NCBI RefSeq assembly: GCF_019655855.1
Contig: NZ_BPFX01000023.1
Location: 1-22,792 of the forward strand
Direction of reading: 5' to 3'
DNA: 22,792 nt
From: Pseudomonas paralcaligenes
GTDB lineage: Bacteria; Pseudomonadota; Gammaproteobacteria; Pseudomonadales; Pseudomonadaceae
A program made the position numbers and the translations under genes. The notes under the pieces were generated by a model, which saw nothing but the letters and a program-made list of their open reading frames with translations, was not told where the DNA came from and did no database searches. This document shows positions 14,520 through 21,921 of this stretch, piece after piece; within the stretch, counting starts at the first letter, position 1; every line of letters starts with the position of its first letter.

Positions 14520-15910
14520 AAAGAAACAGCCTGGCCGCGCAGCTAGGCCTCAGGGTCGGGCTCATGAGCGTTGCCTTGGTAGCCGCATTCTCGGCTTTTG
14601 GCTATTTCATGCTGTCTCAAGGACTCGATCGCATTGCCAAGTCAGCGCTTGAGTCGAAGATGACGAGCTTCTCTCACCAGATAGCCGCGTCGACTAGCTT
14701 CGAAGACGTTAAGTCGAAGTCCCACATTTTGGTCGACCTGGCCATGGGGCATACCAATCTCTACGTCTACATCGCCAGTCCTAGCCTGCCTGCATCGCCA
14801 CTGCTGACAATCGGGGTTCAGGCTGATCGCTTTCAACCAAGTGCTTTTCCATCGAGCAACGAGTTAATACTCAAGGACTGGCAGAGCGAGCCAACCAGCC
14901 TGATGCTGACCGGCGCCCAAACTACTCAGCTCAAAGATGGAACGACCCTGACGGTCTACCTGACAGTAGATCGCTCGTCTGATCAGGAGCTTCTCAGCTC
15001 GCTTCTCAAATGGGGCTTTGCTTCGTCTCCACTCATCTTGTTGATAATTTTCATCGTTTCGTGGATTACCGTTCGCCAAGGCCTCAGGCCGCTGACTAGC
15101 TTCCTGAGAGTCGCTGCCAGCATCTCTACTGACAATCTCGAGCATCGACTTCCAACCACAGGACTCCCTAGCGAGCTGCGTCAGCTAGCCGATGGCATCA
15201 ACTTCATGCTTCATCGCTTGGATAATGGGGTGCAACAGCTATCCCAGTTTTCCGATGATCTTGCGCATGAACTGCGATCACCTATAGCCAACCTCATGGG
15301 TAAGGCTCAGGTTGCGCTCTCTCGTGGCAGAACGTCCGAAGAGTACCGAGAAGTATTGGAATCCTGCACAGAGGAGCTGGACCGAGTCACTCGCATCGTC
15401 TCGGACATGCTATTTCTGGCCCAGGTTAGTCATCCCGCTGCTCTTGTGCATTTCGAGCCTGTTTGCCTACAAGATGAGCTTGAAAGGGTCAAAGATCTCT
15501 TCTTACTAACAGCAGAAGAGAAGGATGTTGAAATCTCCGTCACAGGTCGCGGTACTGTCAGAGGCAACCGCCTGATGATCCAGCGAGCAATATCCAACCT
15601 ACTATCCAACGCTATTAGGTACTGCCCTGCTGGGAGTACGGTTGGGATGCATATTGAGCAGAATTCCTCAGTTGCTCGACTGAGTGTTGGAAATCCTGGA
15701 TCAGGCATTGCACCTGAACACTTACCCCATCTTTTTGAGCGGTTCTATCGAGTTGATAAGAGCAGAGCTAGGAGCGAAGGAGGGACCGGCCTGGGTCTCG
15801 CCATTGTCCACTCAATTATGAGCCTGCATCAGGGCACGGCAGGCGTCAGTGTCGATCAAGATGGGCGCACCTGTTTTTATTTAGACTTTCAGCTAAAGAC
15901 CAATGACTAA
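14516..15910 (+). CDS. czcS: CzcS, heavy-metal sensor histidine kinase
   Basis: The 464-aa inner-membrane kinase belongs to the CusS/CopS/CzcS group. TM1 lies at about 12-34, a periplasmic sensor of about 130 residues follows, TM2 is at about 168-187, and a HAMP linker (TVRQGLRPLTSFLRVAASIS) comes next. The phospho-accepting His is H251 in DDLAHELRSPIANLMGK. The ATP-binding domain shows the N box (ISNLLSNAIRYC, N365), the G1 region PGSGIAPEHLPHLFERFYR, and the G2 box GGTGLGLAIVHSI. It would phosphorylate CzcR when periplasmic metal is high. The sensor domain has a few His and Asp but no obvious cluster, so metal specificity cannot be read. Confidence 0.93.
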   Translation: MKRNSLAAQLGLRVGLMSVALVAAFSAFGYFMLSQGLDRIAKSALESKMTSFSHQIAASTSFEDVKSKSHILVDLAMGHTNLYVYIASPSLPASPLLTIGVQADRFQPSAFPSSNELILKDWQSEPTSLMLTGAQTTQLKDGTTLTVYLTVDRSSDQELLSSLLKWGFASSPLILLIIFIVSWITVRQGLRPLTSFLRVAASISTDNLEHRLPTTGLPSELRQLADGINFMLHRLDNGVQQLSQFSDDLAHELRSPIANLMGKAQVALSRGRTSEEYREVLESCTEELDRVTRIVSDMLFLAQVSHPAALVHFEPVCLQDELERVKDLFLLTAEEKDVEISVTGRGTVRGNRLMIQRAISNLLSNAIRYCPAGSTVGMHIEQNSSVARLSVGNPGSGIAPEHLPHLFERFYRVDKSRARSEGGTGLGLAIVHSIMSLHQGTAGVSVDQDGRTCFYLDFQLKTND

Positions 15911-15956
15911 GGCTACCTCATAGACATCCACAGGTTGCCGAGTCTCGAAATTTATC

Positions 15957-16100
15957 ATGAAGAAAATAATTGTGGCACTTATACTGCTGGCCCCACTATC
16001 AGCAGACGAATATAAGCAGCCACCAGCAGCCACCAGCAGTCACTGGTGCTTCCATGACCTGCGCAGATTAATCATTGAAACAGTTGCGCCTCACAGCTAA
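15957..16100 (+). CDS. Hypothetical 47-aa protein with signal-like N-terminus
   Basis: ATG 15957 opens a 47-codon frame beginning MKKIIVALILLAPLSADEY, which resembles a short Sec signal with cleavage after LSA. The mature part has one Cys and three His. The ribosome site is weak (GAGT). Codons 21-30 are made of a 10-bp tandem repeat (16017-16046). Losing one unit would shift the frame to end QPPAVTGASMTCAD. The present reading may therefore be a frameshifted version of an older small gene. It lies 46 bases after czcS on the same strand and could be co-transcribed with it. Confidence 0.4.
   Translation: MKKIIVALILLAPLSADEYKQPPAATSSHWCFHDLRRLIIETVAPHS
16017..16046 (+). repeat. 10-bp tandem repeat, three copies
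   Basis: CAGCCACCAG occurs twice exactly, then once as CAGTCACTGG. The unit is not a multiple of three, so a change in copy number would alter the frame of the 47-aa ORF around it. Confidence 0.75.
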
Positions 16101-16114
16101 CCCCACCCTGCAAC

Positions 16115-16169
16115 CTTACAAATTAGTAATTCTTCCGCGATCTTGCTGACAGGTTCAATTGGTTACTCT
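16115..16169 (+). promoter_or_regulatory. CzcR-type box and promoter before the LysR gene
   Basis: TTACAAATTAGTAA is a near-palindrome. GTAATT (16126-16131) is followed by CTTGC and, at +33 to +38, TACTCT (16164-16169), the same -10 as at 2627. The TCAT element is degraded to CGAT. The predicted start is near 16176. Confidence 0.55.
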
Positions 16170-16258
16170 CAATAGCATTGAAAGCAACCTTTGAACCTCT
16201 CTAACAAGGCCTAGCACTGCGACATCCCGCGTTAGGCCTGGCTAGCAGGCCGGCATTT

Positions 16259-17152
16259 ATGTTTAAAAATATATCTATTGATCGCGACCTTGCCAAAGCA
16301 TTCTCCGTCACTGCACGCTGCGCTTGTTTTCGACAAGCCGCCCGAAGTTTGAATGTAAATTCCACATTACTTAGGAAGCAGCTGAGACATCTCGAAGTTG
16401 AGATTGGTGAGCAGCTCTTCCATTACCAAGAGCGCGCCCTACACCTGACCAATGCGGGGACACTTCTCCATCAAGAGCTGGCACGCAGATATGCCGATCT
16501 CAACGCCGATGAAACCTACGCCGAATTGATTCGAATAGCTGCACCTGAAGCATTGCTGAATGACATCCTTGCACGGAACCTCATCTCGTTTATTCGCCAG
16601 CATGGCGGGCTTCGCATAGAGTTCTTGCCACTAGAGGGAACACCCGTAGAGCAAGCCGATGTAATGGTTTGGCTTGCTGAGCAGGAAAGCCCACGGCCAG
16701 ATCCTGGCTTCGCCATGACAAAACCACACCGGCTTGCCACCATCAGTTTCTACCCACATATCGCCACCAGATACTCTGCCGAGGGTCGGCATCCCACCAG
16801 CAGCTACGCTCTAGATGACTATATGTTGGTTCAGCAACGAACTAATCAATCTGTACCGGCGTTCAGGCCTTGGAATAAGCTAGTCAGCCAACGTCAGTCC
16901 TCCGTTACATTTGCACCAAAACATGAGCTGGTTTGGGAGCTAATCAAGAACTCCGCATGCATTGGCCTACTCCCTGAATATGCATCCAAACTAGACAAGA
17001 AGCTTTTGCCACTGAAAGAAGTCTTTAACGATAAGATTCAGAGGGTGGCCTGGCTGTCTAGCACTCCGTTGGCCGCTGCGCGAGAGGATGTACAAAGCGT
17101 CATTAAGCTGATTCTAAATGCATTCGAAGAGCGTAAGACGTGGTTCGAGTAG
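16259..17152 (+). CDS. LysR-type transcriptional regulator
   Basis: The protein has 297 residues, the normal LysR size. The N-terminal winged helix is clear: DLAKAFSVTARCACFRQAARSLNVNSTLLRKQLRHLE, then GEQLFHYQERALHLTNAGTLLHQEL. The rest should be the periplasmic-binding-protein-like effector domain, but it is divergent (for example CIGLLPEYASKL near residue 240), so the ligand cannot be guessed. The ATG is preceded by AGG at about 10 bases. The next gene on the same strand is an OprP/O-like porin 221 bases on, which it may control, since porin genes are common LysR targets. The CzcR-type box upstream would place it below metal sensing. Confidence 0.8.
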   Translation: MFKNISIDRDLAKAFSVTARCACFRQAARSLNVNSTLLRKQLRHLEVEIGEQLFHYQERALHLTNAGTLLHQELARRYADLNADETYAELIRIAAPEALLNDILARNLISFIRQHGGLRIEFLPLEGTPVEQADVMVWLAEQESPRPDPGFAMTKPHRLATISFYPHIATRYSAEGRHPTSSYALDDYMLVQQRTNQSVPAFRPWNKLVSQRQSSVTFAPKHELVWELIKNSACIGLLPEYASKLDKKLLPLKEVFNDKIQRVAWLSSTPLAAAREDVQSVIKLILNAFEERKTWFE

Positions 17153-17373
17153 CAACCATTGCCTCAGAACTCCCACGAATACCATAATTCTGCAATCATT
17201 CTGAAATAATTCAATCCGCACAGAAACAATCACCAACGCCAGGATTCATGCGGGGCCTAGCCTCACTCGAATCCACTGAAACAGAAATGTAATCAAATTC
17301 CACAAAAACAGTAATCCCGCACTTAGAGCCTTCCTCACGCCAACCAAAACCAAGCGGCATTGAGGAAAAGTGC

Positions 17374-18696
17374 ATGATCAACCCGGCCCAAAACTTTAAA
17401 CAACTGAAGCGAATTACAGTTGCGCTTCTGCTTAGCAGCGCAGCAACAGTAGCTAACGCCGGCACTGTAACTACTGACGGTGCTGACCTCGTGATTAAGA
17501 CCAAAGGAGGTCTTGAGGTTTCCAGCACCGATAAGGAGTTCAGCTTCAAGCTTGGCGGTCGCCTCCAAGCCGACTACGGGATGTTTGATGGCTACTACAC
17601 CCGCAATGGTAACTCCGCAGATGGTGCATACATTCGCAGAGCATTCTTGGAGCTAGGCGGCACCGCTTACAAGGACTGGAAGTACCAAATCAACTACGAC
17701 ATGTCCCGAAACACCGGGAGTGACAGCTCAGGCTACTTCGACGAGGCAAGTGTCACTTACACCGGCTTCAGCCCGGTCAATCTGCGATTTGGCCGCTTTT
17801 ACACCGACTTCGGCCTAGAGAAAGCCACCAGCTCGAAGTGGACCACTGCTCTTGAGCGCAACCTCGCATACGATACTGCCGAATGGATCAACGACAATTC
17901 GGGCTTGGGCGTTCAAGCCTCCTCAGTCATTGGTAGCTCGGTCTTCGTCTCGGGCAGCCTTTTCAGCGAAAACAACAACGATACCGATGGCGACAGCGTA
18001 AAACGCTACAACGCTCGCGGGGTATTTGCCCCTCTCAGCGAGCCTGGCAACGCGCTGCACTTCGGCCTGCAGTATGCCTATCGTGATCTACAGGATGCCG
18101 CCGTCGATACTCGTATCCGCTCGCGGATGGGCATGCGTGGCGTAGACACTAACGGCGGCAACAGCGCGGGCAGCAACGGCACCCGCTCCCTCTTCGGCGG
18201 TGCGACCGCGACTGAGGGCCTGTGGGAAGATGATGCTGTCTGGGGTGTAGAGGGCGCGTGGGCAATGGATGCTTTCTCCGTGCAAGGTGAATATCTGCGC
18301 CGCACCCTCAAGGCAGATGCTGCAGCTGAAGACATTCAGGTGAGCGGGTACTACACACAACTTGCCTACACACTGACCGGTGAACCCCGCATCTACAAGC
18401 TCGACGGCGCAAAGTTCGACTCTATCAAGCCAGCCAATAAGCAGATCGGTGCCTGGGAGCTGTTCTACCGCTATGACTCCTTCACAGTCGAAGACGACAA
18501 CTTCACAACGAGCACAGCAGTACGCCAAGTCGGCGATACCGAAGGAAAGACTCATACGGTGGGTGTTAACTGGTACGCAAACGAGGCGGTCAAAGTCAGC
18601 GCCAACTACGTAAAAGCCAGCACCGAAAACGTCAACAATGAGGTGGGGGATGACAGCGGCGACGGAGTAGTGATGCGGCTTCAGTACGTCTTCTAA
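17374..18696 (+). CDS. OprP/OprO-family outer-membrane porin
   Basis: The product has 440 residues with a signal peptide ([16 protein letters not shown], then GTVTTDGAD). Family features are [45 protein letters not shown], a [18 protein letters not shown] region, [22 protein letters not shown], and a C-terminal strand ending in Phe (MRLQYVF), the usual outer-membrane insertion signal. OprP and OprO are trimeric 16-strand anion channels for phosphate and polyphosphate. The arginine ladder that defines phosphate selectivity cannot be assigned by eye, so the substrate is open. GAGG lies about 10 bases before the ATG. A long hairpin terminator closes the unit. Its presence in a metal island might relate to phosphate supply or metal-phosphate chemistry; this is speculation. 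Confidence 0.88.
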   Translation: MINPAQNFKQLKRITVALLLSSAATVANAGTVTTDGADLVIKTKGGLEVSSTDKEFSFKLGGRLQADYGMFDGYYTRNGNSADGAYIRRAFLELGGTAYKDWKYQINYDMSRNTGSDSSGYFDEASVTYTGFSPVNLRFGRFYTDFGLEKATSSKWTTALERNLAYDTAEWINDNSGLGVQASSVIGSSVFVSGSLFSENNNDTDGDSVKRYNARGVFAPLSEPGNALHFGLQYAYRDLQDAAVDTRIRSRMGMRGVDTNGGNSAGSNGTRSLFGGATATEGLWEDDAVWGVEGAWAMDAFSVQGEYLRRTLKADAAAEDIQVSGYYTQLAYTLTGEPRIYKLDGAKFDSIKPANKQIGAWELFYRYDSFTVEDDNFTTSTAVRQVGDTEGKTHTVGVNWYANEAVKVSANYVKASTENVNNEVGDDSGDGVVMRLQYVF

Positions 18697-18708
18697 AACA
18701 CATACCAA

Positions 18709-18740
18709 GAAACAAAGGGCGCCTTAGCGCCCTTTGTTTC
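18709..18740. terminator. Bidirectional terminator between porin and merR genes
   Basis: GAAACAAAGGGCGC (18709-18722) and GCGCCCTTTGTTTC (18727-18740) form a perfect 14-bp stem with loop CTTA. It separates the convergent OprP/O-like porin gene (+) and merR gene (-). Confidence 0.85.
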
Positions 18741-18755
18741 TTTCGCTAGCCGCCA

Positions 18756-19178
18756 TCATGTCGCGTTGCGCTCAGGGCTAGAGCTCAGTGACTCAATGAT
18801 CCTGCACTCGTCGATCACTCCTCCGCCGCAGCATGACATCAAGCGCTCTAACTCCTGCTCCAGCCCCTGCAGATCGCGTATGCGACTCCTGACTTGTTCC
18901 AACTGATTCGCGACCTTGGCATCTACCGACGCACACGATGCCTGGCGGTGATCCGAAAACCCCAGCAATTGGCGCACATCGTCAAGGCTAAATCCCAAGG
19001 CGCGAGTGCGGCGAATGAACAGTAGTCGGTCGCGGTCAGCTGCCGTGTACTGTCGATAACCAGAAGAGTTTCTTGAGGCGGAAGGCAGCAACCCCATCTG
19101 CTCGTAGTAGCGAATGGTTACCGCTTTAGTGTTGGTCTGGCGAGCCAAATGCCCCACAGTGAAACTCTTCTCGATCAT
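18756..19178 (-). CDS. MerR-family metal sensor, ZntR/CadR/PbrR-like
   Basis: This 140-aa regulator has the MerR helix-turn-helix and wing: FTVGHLARQTNTKAVTIRYYEQMGLLP and GYRQYTAADRDRLLFIRRTRALGFSLDDVRQLL. A long dimerisation helix follows. Metal ligands are visible as C82 (SCASVD), C116 and C117 (SCCGGG) and C125 (DECRI). This is the Zn/Cd/Pb-type set (ZntR uses equivalent C79, C114, C115 and C124). It lacks the His-rich tail of many CadR proteins. Such proteins sit on a 19-20 bp spacer promoter and switch it on when cytoplasmic metal binds. It is divergent from the dsb operon with the operator between them, and a similar operator precedes the orphan czcR. Confidence 0.88.
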   Translation of the reverse strand: MIEKSFTVGHLARQTNTKAVTIRYYEQMGLLPSASRNSSGYRQYTAADRDRLLFIRRTRALGFSLDDVRQLLGFSDHRQASCASVDAKVANQLEQVRSRIRDLQGLEQELERLMSCCGGGVIDECRIIESLSSSPERNAT

Positions 19179-19181
19179 CCC

Positions 19182-19212
19182 TTGACCTTATAGTCGCTAT
19201 AACCCTCAGTCT
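19182..19212 (+). promoter_or_regulatory. MerR operator/promoter of the dsb operon
   Basis: TTGACC (19182-19187) and CAGTCT (19207-19212) are 19 bases apart. The spacer has the dyad TTATAG-TCG-CTATAA. It begins 4 bases from the merR start codon, so bound regulator would also control its own gene. The half-sites differ from those at 10352 (CTGTAG). Confidence 0.75.
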
Positions 19213-19242
19213 AACAACCGGCTTTCAAAGAGGCACATCACC

Positions 19243-19320
19243 ATGACCTGCCACCAATGGCCGGAGTTCGAGAGATCCCATGCCAACTGCCTTCACCTTG
19301 CTGTGAGTACGTTGCGATGA
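19243..19320 (+). CDS. Possible 25-aa leader ORF overlapping the dsbB-like start
   Basis: ATG 19243 has a good ribosome site (AGAGG, 9 bases upstream). It opens a 25-codon frame with two Cys, three His and two Trp/Phe-type residues (begins MTCHQWPEF). Its stop TGA (19318-19320) overlaps the next ATG (19317-19319) as ATGA. The DsbB-like gene has a weak site of its own, so translation may be coupled through this ORF. An alternative is that the DsbB-like protein starts at ATG 19257 in another frame and this ORF is incidental. Confidence 0.35.
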   Translation: MTCHQWPEFERSHANCLHLAVSTLR

Positions 19321-19751
19321 CGGCACAACCATCCCAAGCCACCTGGAATTTATTGCTACTAACGTTCCTGGTCGCGCTGGTATCAAGTTTCTCCGCATTG
19401 TTCATCGGCGAAGTCATGGGGCAAGCCCCATGCGTGCTGTGCTGGTATCAGCGAGCGTTCATGTTTCCCCTTACAGTAATCCTGGCGATCGCCTGCTATC
19501 GATCGGACTTCGCCATCTGGCGTTATGCCCTACCACTATCAGGGATCGGGGCACTTTTGGCGTTTGGCCATACGCTGCTCTACGCGGGGCTAATTCCTCA
19601 ACCGATCCAACCCTGCACAGCCACCGGACCGTCCTGCTCTGGCGACGCCATGACCATCTTCGGCGCGATACCACTGCCAGGACTGGCGCTTGTCGCCTTT
19701 ATCTCGATCACTGTTCTGCTCATCATCATTAGCCGGAGAACCACTCCATGA
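19317..19751 (+). CDS. dsbB: DsbB-family disulfide bond formation membrane protein
   Basis: From ATG 19317 the product has 144 residues with four membrane segments. It carries both DsbB cysteine pairs: C39 and C42 in CVLCWYQR, and C100 and C107 in CTATGPSC. DsbB-type proteins reoxidise a periplasmic thiol oxidase and pass electrons to quinone; the short form resembles BdbC-type members. An in-frame ATG at 19257 would add 20 residues before TM1, and I consider it less likely. The gene overlaps the next by ATGA, and the partner there is a DsbA-like protein, so the two form a dedicated oxidation pair. The MerR promoter upstream predicts metal induction, which makes sense because Cd and Zn attack thiols. 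Confidence 0.85.
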   Translation: MTAQPSQATWNLLLLTFLVALVSSFSALFIGEVMGQAPCVLCWYQRAFMFPLTVILAIACYRSDFAIWRYALPLSGIGALLAFGHTLLYAGLIPQPIQPCTATGPSCSGDAMTIFGAIPLPGLALVAFISITVLLIIISRRTTP

Positions 19752-20428
19752 ACCGCCGTTCATTGGTCTTGATCATCAGCTCGGTGGTCCTTGCCGTCTT
19801 TGCTGCCGCCGCTTACCTCTATGCCCCATCGACAGACCCTCTGCAGACACAAAAACCTGCCGCAGAGACATCGCTGCCAACGAACACAGCTACGTCAAAT
19901 GCCAGCAGCCTGGTCCGGTTCCACTCTCCAATTTTTGGGCCGGCTCAGGCGCCGGTGACCATCGTCGAGTTCTTTGACCCTTCCTGCGAAGCATGCCGAG
20001 CCTTCTACCCACACGTGAAGCAGATCCTCGATGACAACCCCAAGGATGTTCGCTTAGTACTGCGCTACGTACTGTTTCACCAAGGCTCTGAGGAGGCAGC
20101 GCGCCTGCTAGAGGCTGCCCGAAAGCAAAACCTTTATGCGCAGGTACTGGAAGCCGTACTTGAAGCCCAACCTGGTTGGCACGATGACCCAAAAGTTGCA
20201 GAAGCCTGGATCGCCGCAGAAAGAGTCGGCCTGGATATTGAGAAAGCCCGTGCAGACATGCACGCACCTGGGGTTGATGCTGTGCTGAAGATGGACATGC
20301 AAGACGTTAAAGCAGTTGGTGTTCAAGGTACGCCAACCTTCTTTGTGAATGGACGCCCCCTTGACGAGTTCGGCCCCGAGCCTTTGCGCAAACTGGTAGA
20401 AAATGAAGTAGCTAAGGCAAGGAAGTAA
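19748..20428 (+). CDS. DsbA-like periplasmic thiol oxidoreductase
   Basis: The 226-aa protein starts with an uncleaved anchor or signal peptide (LVLIISSVVLAVFAAAAYLY), then a Ser/Thr/Pro-rich linker to about residue 55. The thioredoxin-fold domain holds the active site CEAC (C80, C83; FFDPSCEACRAFYP) and the cis-proline loop GTPTFFVNG (P196). The helical insert of DsbA-type proteins lies between them. The CxxC sequence CEAC differs from the CPHC of classical DsbA. It should be oxidised by the adjacent DsbB-like protein (4-base overlap). Likely substrates are exported proteins whose cysteines are damaged by metal. Confidence 0.87.
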   Translation: MNRRSLVLIISSVVLAVFAAAAYLYAPSTDPLQTQKPAAETSLPTNTATSNASSLVRFHSPIFGPAQAPVTIVEFFDPSCEACRAFYPHVKQILDDNPKDVRLVLRYVLFHQGSEEAARLLEAARKQNLYAQVLEAVLEAQPGWHDDPKVAEAWIAAERVGLDIEKARADMHAPGVDAVLKMDMQDVKAVGVQGTPTFFVNGRPLDEFGPEPLRKLVENEVAKARK

Positions 20429-20433
20429 TTCCT

Positions 20434-20895
20434 ATGGCCGCCTTGGACAATCGAGTTCCCCCACCTCTGGTTGCGACTCTTATAGGAGCGCTGATGTGGG
20501 GTGTATCGAGCCAGCTACCCAGACTAGATGTCTCGCTTGGCCTACGTCTCACAGCAACGTTGGCGGTGCTTCTGATAGGGATAACGATATGCCTGGCAGG
20601 TGTCTGGTCCTTTCATCGAGCTCGCACCACGGTTAACCCACTGCAACCCGACAGGGCTTCCGCATTAGTCGATGGAGGGATATACCAATACACCCGGAAC
20701 CCCATGTACCTTGGCTTCGCGATCATTCTCGGGGCGTGGTCAATCTCACTAGCTTCGCCACTTGCATTGCTTGGGGTAGTTGGATTCGTGTTGTACATGA
20801 ACCGATTCCAGATTGCCCCCGAGGAAAGAGCTTTGGCGACGCTATTCGGCGAGGACTTCGCCCGCTACAAACTGCAGGTGAGGCGATGGATTTGA
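20434..20895 (+). CDS. ICMT/PEMT-family membrane methyltransferase-like protein
   Basis: This 153-aa membrane protein has three to four hydrophobic segments. It carries the phospholipid/isoprenylcysteine methyltransferase signature: GGIYQYTRNPMYLGFAII, then the conserved Glu and end motif PEERALATLFGEDFARYKLQVRRW. In these enzymes the RNPxY region and the later Glu and Arg bind S-adenosylmethionine. Bacterial members are widespread, and their substrates are mostly unknown. It begins 5 bases after the DsbA-like gene and is the last gene of the MerR-controlled operon. This gene grouping recurs in metal islands as far as I recall, but its contribution to resistance is unproven. Confidence 0.85.
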   Translation: MAALDNRVPPPLVATLIGALMWGVSSQLPRLDVSLGLRLTATLAVLLIGITICLAGVWSFHRARTTVNPLQPDRASALVDGGIYQYTRNPMYLGFAIILGAWSISLASPLALLGVVGFVLYMNRFQIAPEERALATLFGEDFARYKLQVRRWI

Positions 20896-20986
20896 GTAGA
20901 ACAGTGGCTGGAGCGCCGCTTGCTATTGCCCAGAGCTCATCAGCTCCTGCCCTCACTCATCAATCTATATCGCTACGCTATAGGTG

Positions 20987-21014
20987 TTGACACCACCCTG
21001 AGCATTATTAATTT
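20987..21014 (+). promoter_or_regulatory. Possible sigma-70 promoter of mvaT
   Basis: TTGACA (20987-20992) and TAATTT (21009-21014) are 16 bases apart in an AT-rich stretch, giving a leader of about 78 bases. A second candidate is TTGGGC/TATAAA (21055-21060 and 21079-21084, 18-bp spacer), but it would start only about 8 bases before the ATG. Confidence 0.45.
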
Positions 21015-21098
21015 TCCGCTACGGCGAGAGTGCTCCTTGGAATACTGGGTGGTGTTGGGCTCTAATGATGCTCAACTCTATAAAATACGAGACCCGCT

Positions 21099-21455
21099 AT
21101 GTCGAAGATTGCAGAATTTAAAGCCCTCGAAGCTCAAATCGCCGAGCAGCAGAAGCGCCTCGAAGCCCTTAAGGGTGATGAAAAGCTAAAGAAAGAAATC
21201 GAGTTTGAAAGCAAGCTGCGTACTCTCTTGGCTGAATACAGCTTCTCCCTGCGAAATGTAATTGCTCTGCTGGATCCGAACGCCAATAAGAACCTGGTCG
21301 TACCAGTTAAAGGCGCGCGTCGCGAGCGTACTCTGAAGCGCTACAAAAACCCGAACACAGGTGACGTAGTAGAGACCAAGGGCGGCAACCACAAAGTACT
21401 GAAGGCTTGGAAAGAGCAGTACGGTGCCGAGAAGGTCGAAAGCTGGCTCGAGTAA
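21099..21455 (+). CDS. mvaT: MvaT/TurB-family H-NS-like xenogeneic silencer
   Basis: The 118-aa protein has an N-terminal coiled coil for oligomerisation (FKALEAQIAEQQKRLEAL and KKEIEFESKLRTLLAEYSFSLRNVI) and a flexible linker. The C-terminal DNA-binding domain carries RRERTLKRYKNP, GDVVETKGGNHKVLKAWKEQYG and VESWLE, nearly the standard MvaT/MvaU sequence. These proteins bind AT-rich DNA and silence acquired genes. Pseudomonas chromosomes normally carry their own mvaT-type genes, so this is probably an extra copy brought by the island. It may hold the island's promoters silent until metal activates them, or adjust host silencing. It is monocistronic with a strong terminator. Confidence 0.93.
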   Translation: MSKIAEFKALEAQIAEQQKRLEALKGDEKLKKEIEFESKLRTLLAEYSFSLRNVIALLDPNANKNLVVPVKGARRERTLKRYKNPNTGDVVETKGGNHKVLKAWKEQYGAEKVESWLE

Positions 21456-21475
21456 GCTGGTTTCACCCAAGAAAG

Positions 21476-21497
21476 GGCCGCTTGAGCGGCCTTTTTT
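21476..21497 (+). terminator. Intrinsic terminator of mvaT
   Basis: GGCCGC (21476-21481) and GCGGCC (21486-21491) pair around TTGA, followed by six T residues, 21 bases after the mvaT stop. Confidence 0.88.
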
Positions 21498-21921
21498 GTG
21501 CCTGCACAACAGGCCTACCTCTGCTCTGAGCGTCTGCTTTTGGCCGGAAGCAGCCGCTCTGCACAATTGGACCGGGCTCATCTTTAACAGGCAAGCCTCA
21601 TGTCCGCATACTTGGAGTAAGCGCGCTGCGCGTTAGATTAAGCTCTTGGTCGTACTGCCACTCCCTCTAAGCGTAGATGACCGAGAAGTGCTAGCAGCAA
21701 GGCGTTCAAGCCTTTCCGGCACAGTGTATCAACCCAAACCAGCAGGCCGTATTAAGTTTCCCGGCCCCCACACTTGTAGGCACTGCACCAACTTGAACGC
21801 TGTGCCGGTACAGCCTGACACCTTGAACCGAAAAAGCTTGAACACCCTGCTGCGCAAAATGACCGGGAAAACCCGCCAGAGTGAGCTACGTTGTGCAAGG
21901 TAATAAGCGAAATTGCAGATG
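21498..21921. other. Gene-free stretch between mvaT and the right rhs module
   Basis: I see no convincing gene here. An 85-codon frame at 21646-21903 has no ribosome site, a random-looking composition and no recognisable motif. The stretch holds a REP-like hairpin (21534-21553) and otherwise nothing I can assign. It probably marks a junction between island cargo and the rhs module. Confidence 0.5.
21534..21553. repeat. REP-like palindrome, CTGCTTT-TGGCCG-GAAGCAG
   Basis: A 7-bp stem (one G-U pair) encloses the loop TGGCCG, identical to the loop of the hairpin at 906-925. The stem sequence differs by paired changes. Confidence 0.55.

Noticed and set aside
17184..17227. Possible ninth CzcR box (ATAATTCTGCAATCAT) before the OprP/O-like porin
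   Set aside because: CAATCAT is conserved, but the box lacks GTAATT and no -10 falls at the fixed spacing (AGAAAC).
18088..18708. 206-codon minus-strand ORF
   Set aside because: Antisense to the OprP/O-like porin and running through the terminator region; no ribosome site.
21646..21903. 85-codon plus-strand ORF in the right gap
   Set aside because: No ribosome site, odd composition, no motif; treated as non-coding.
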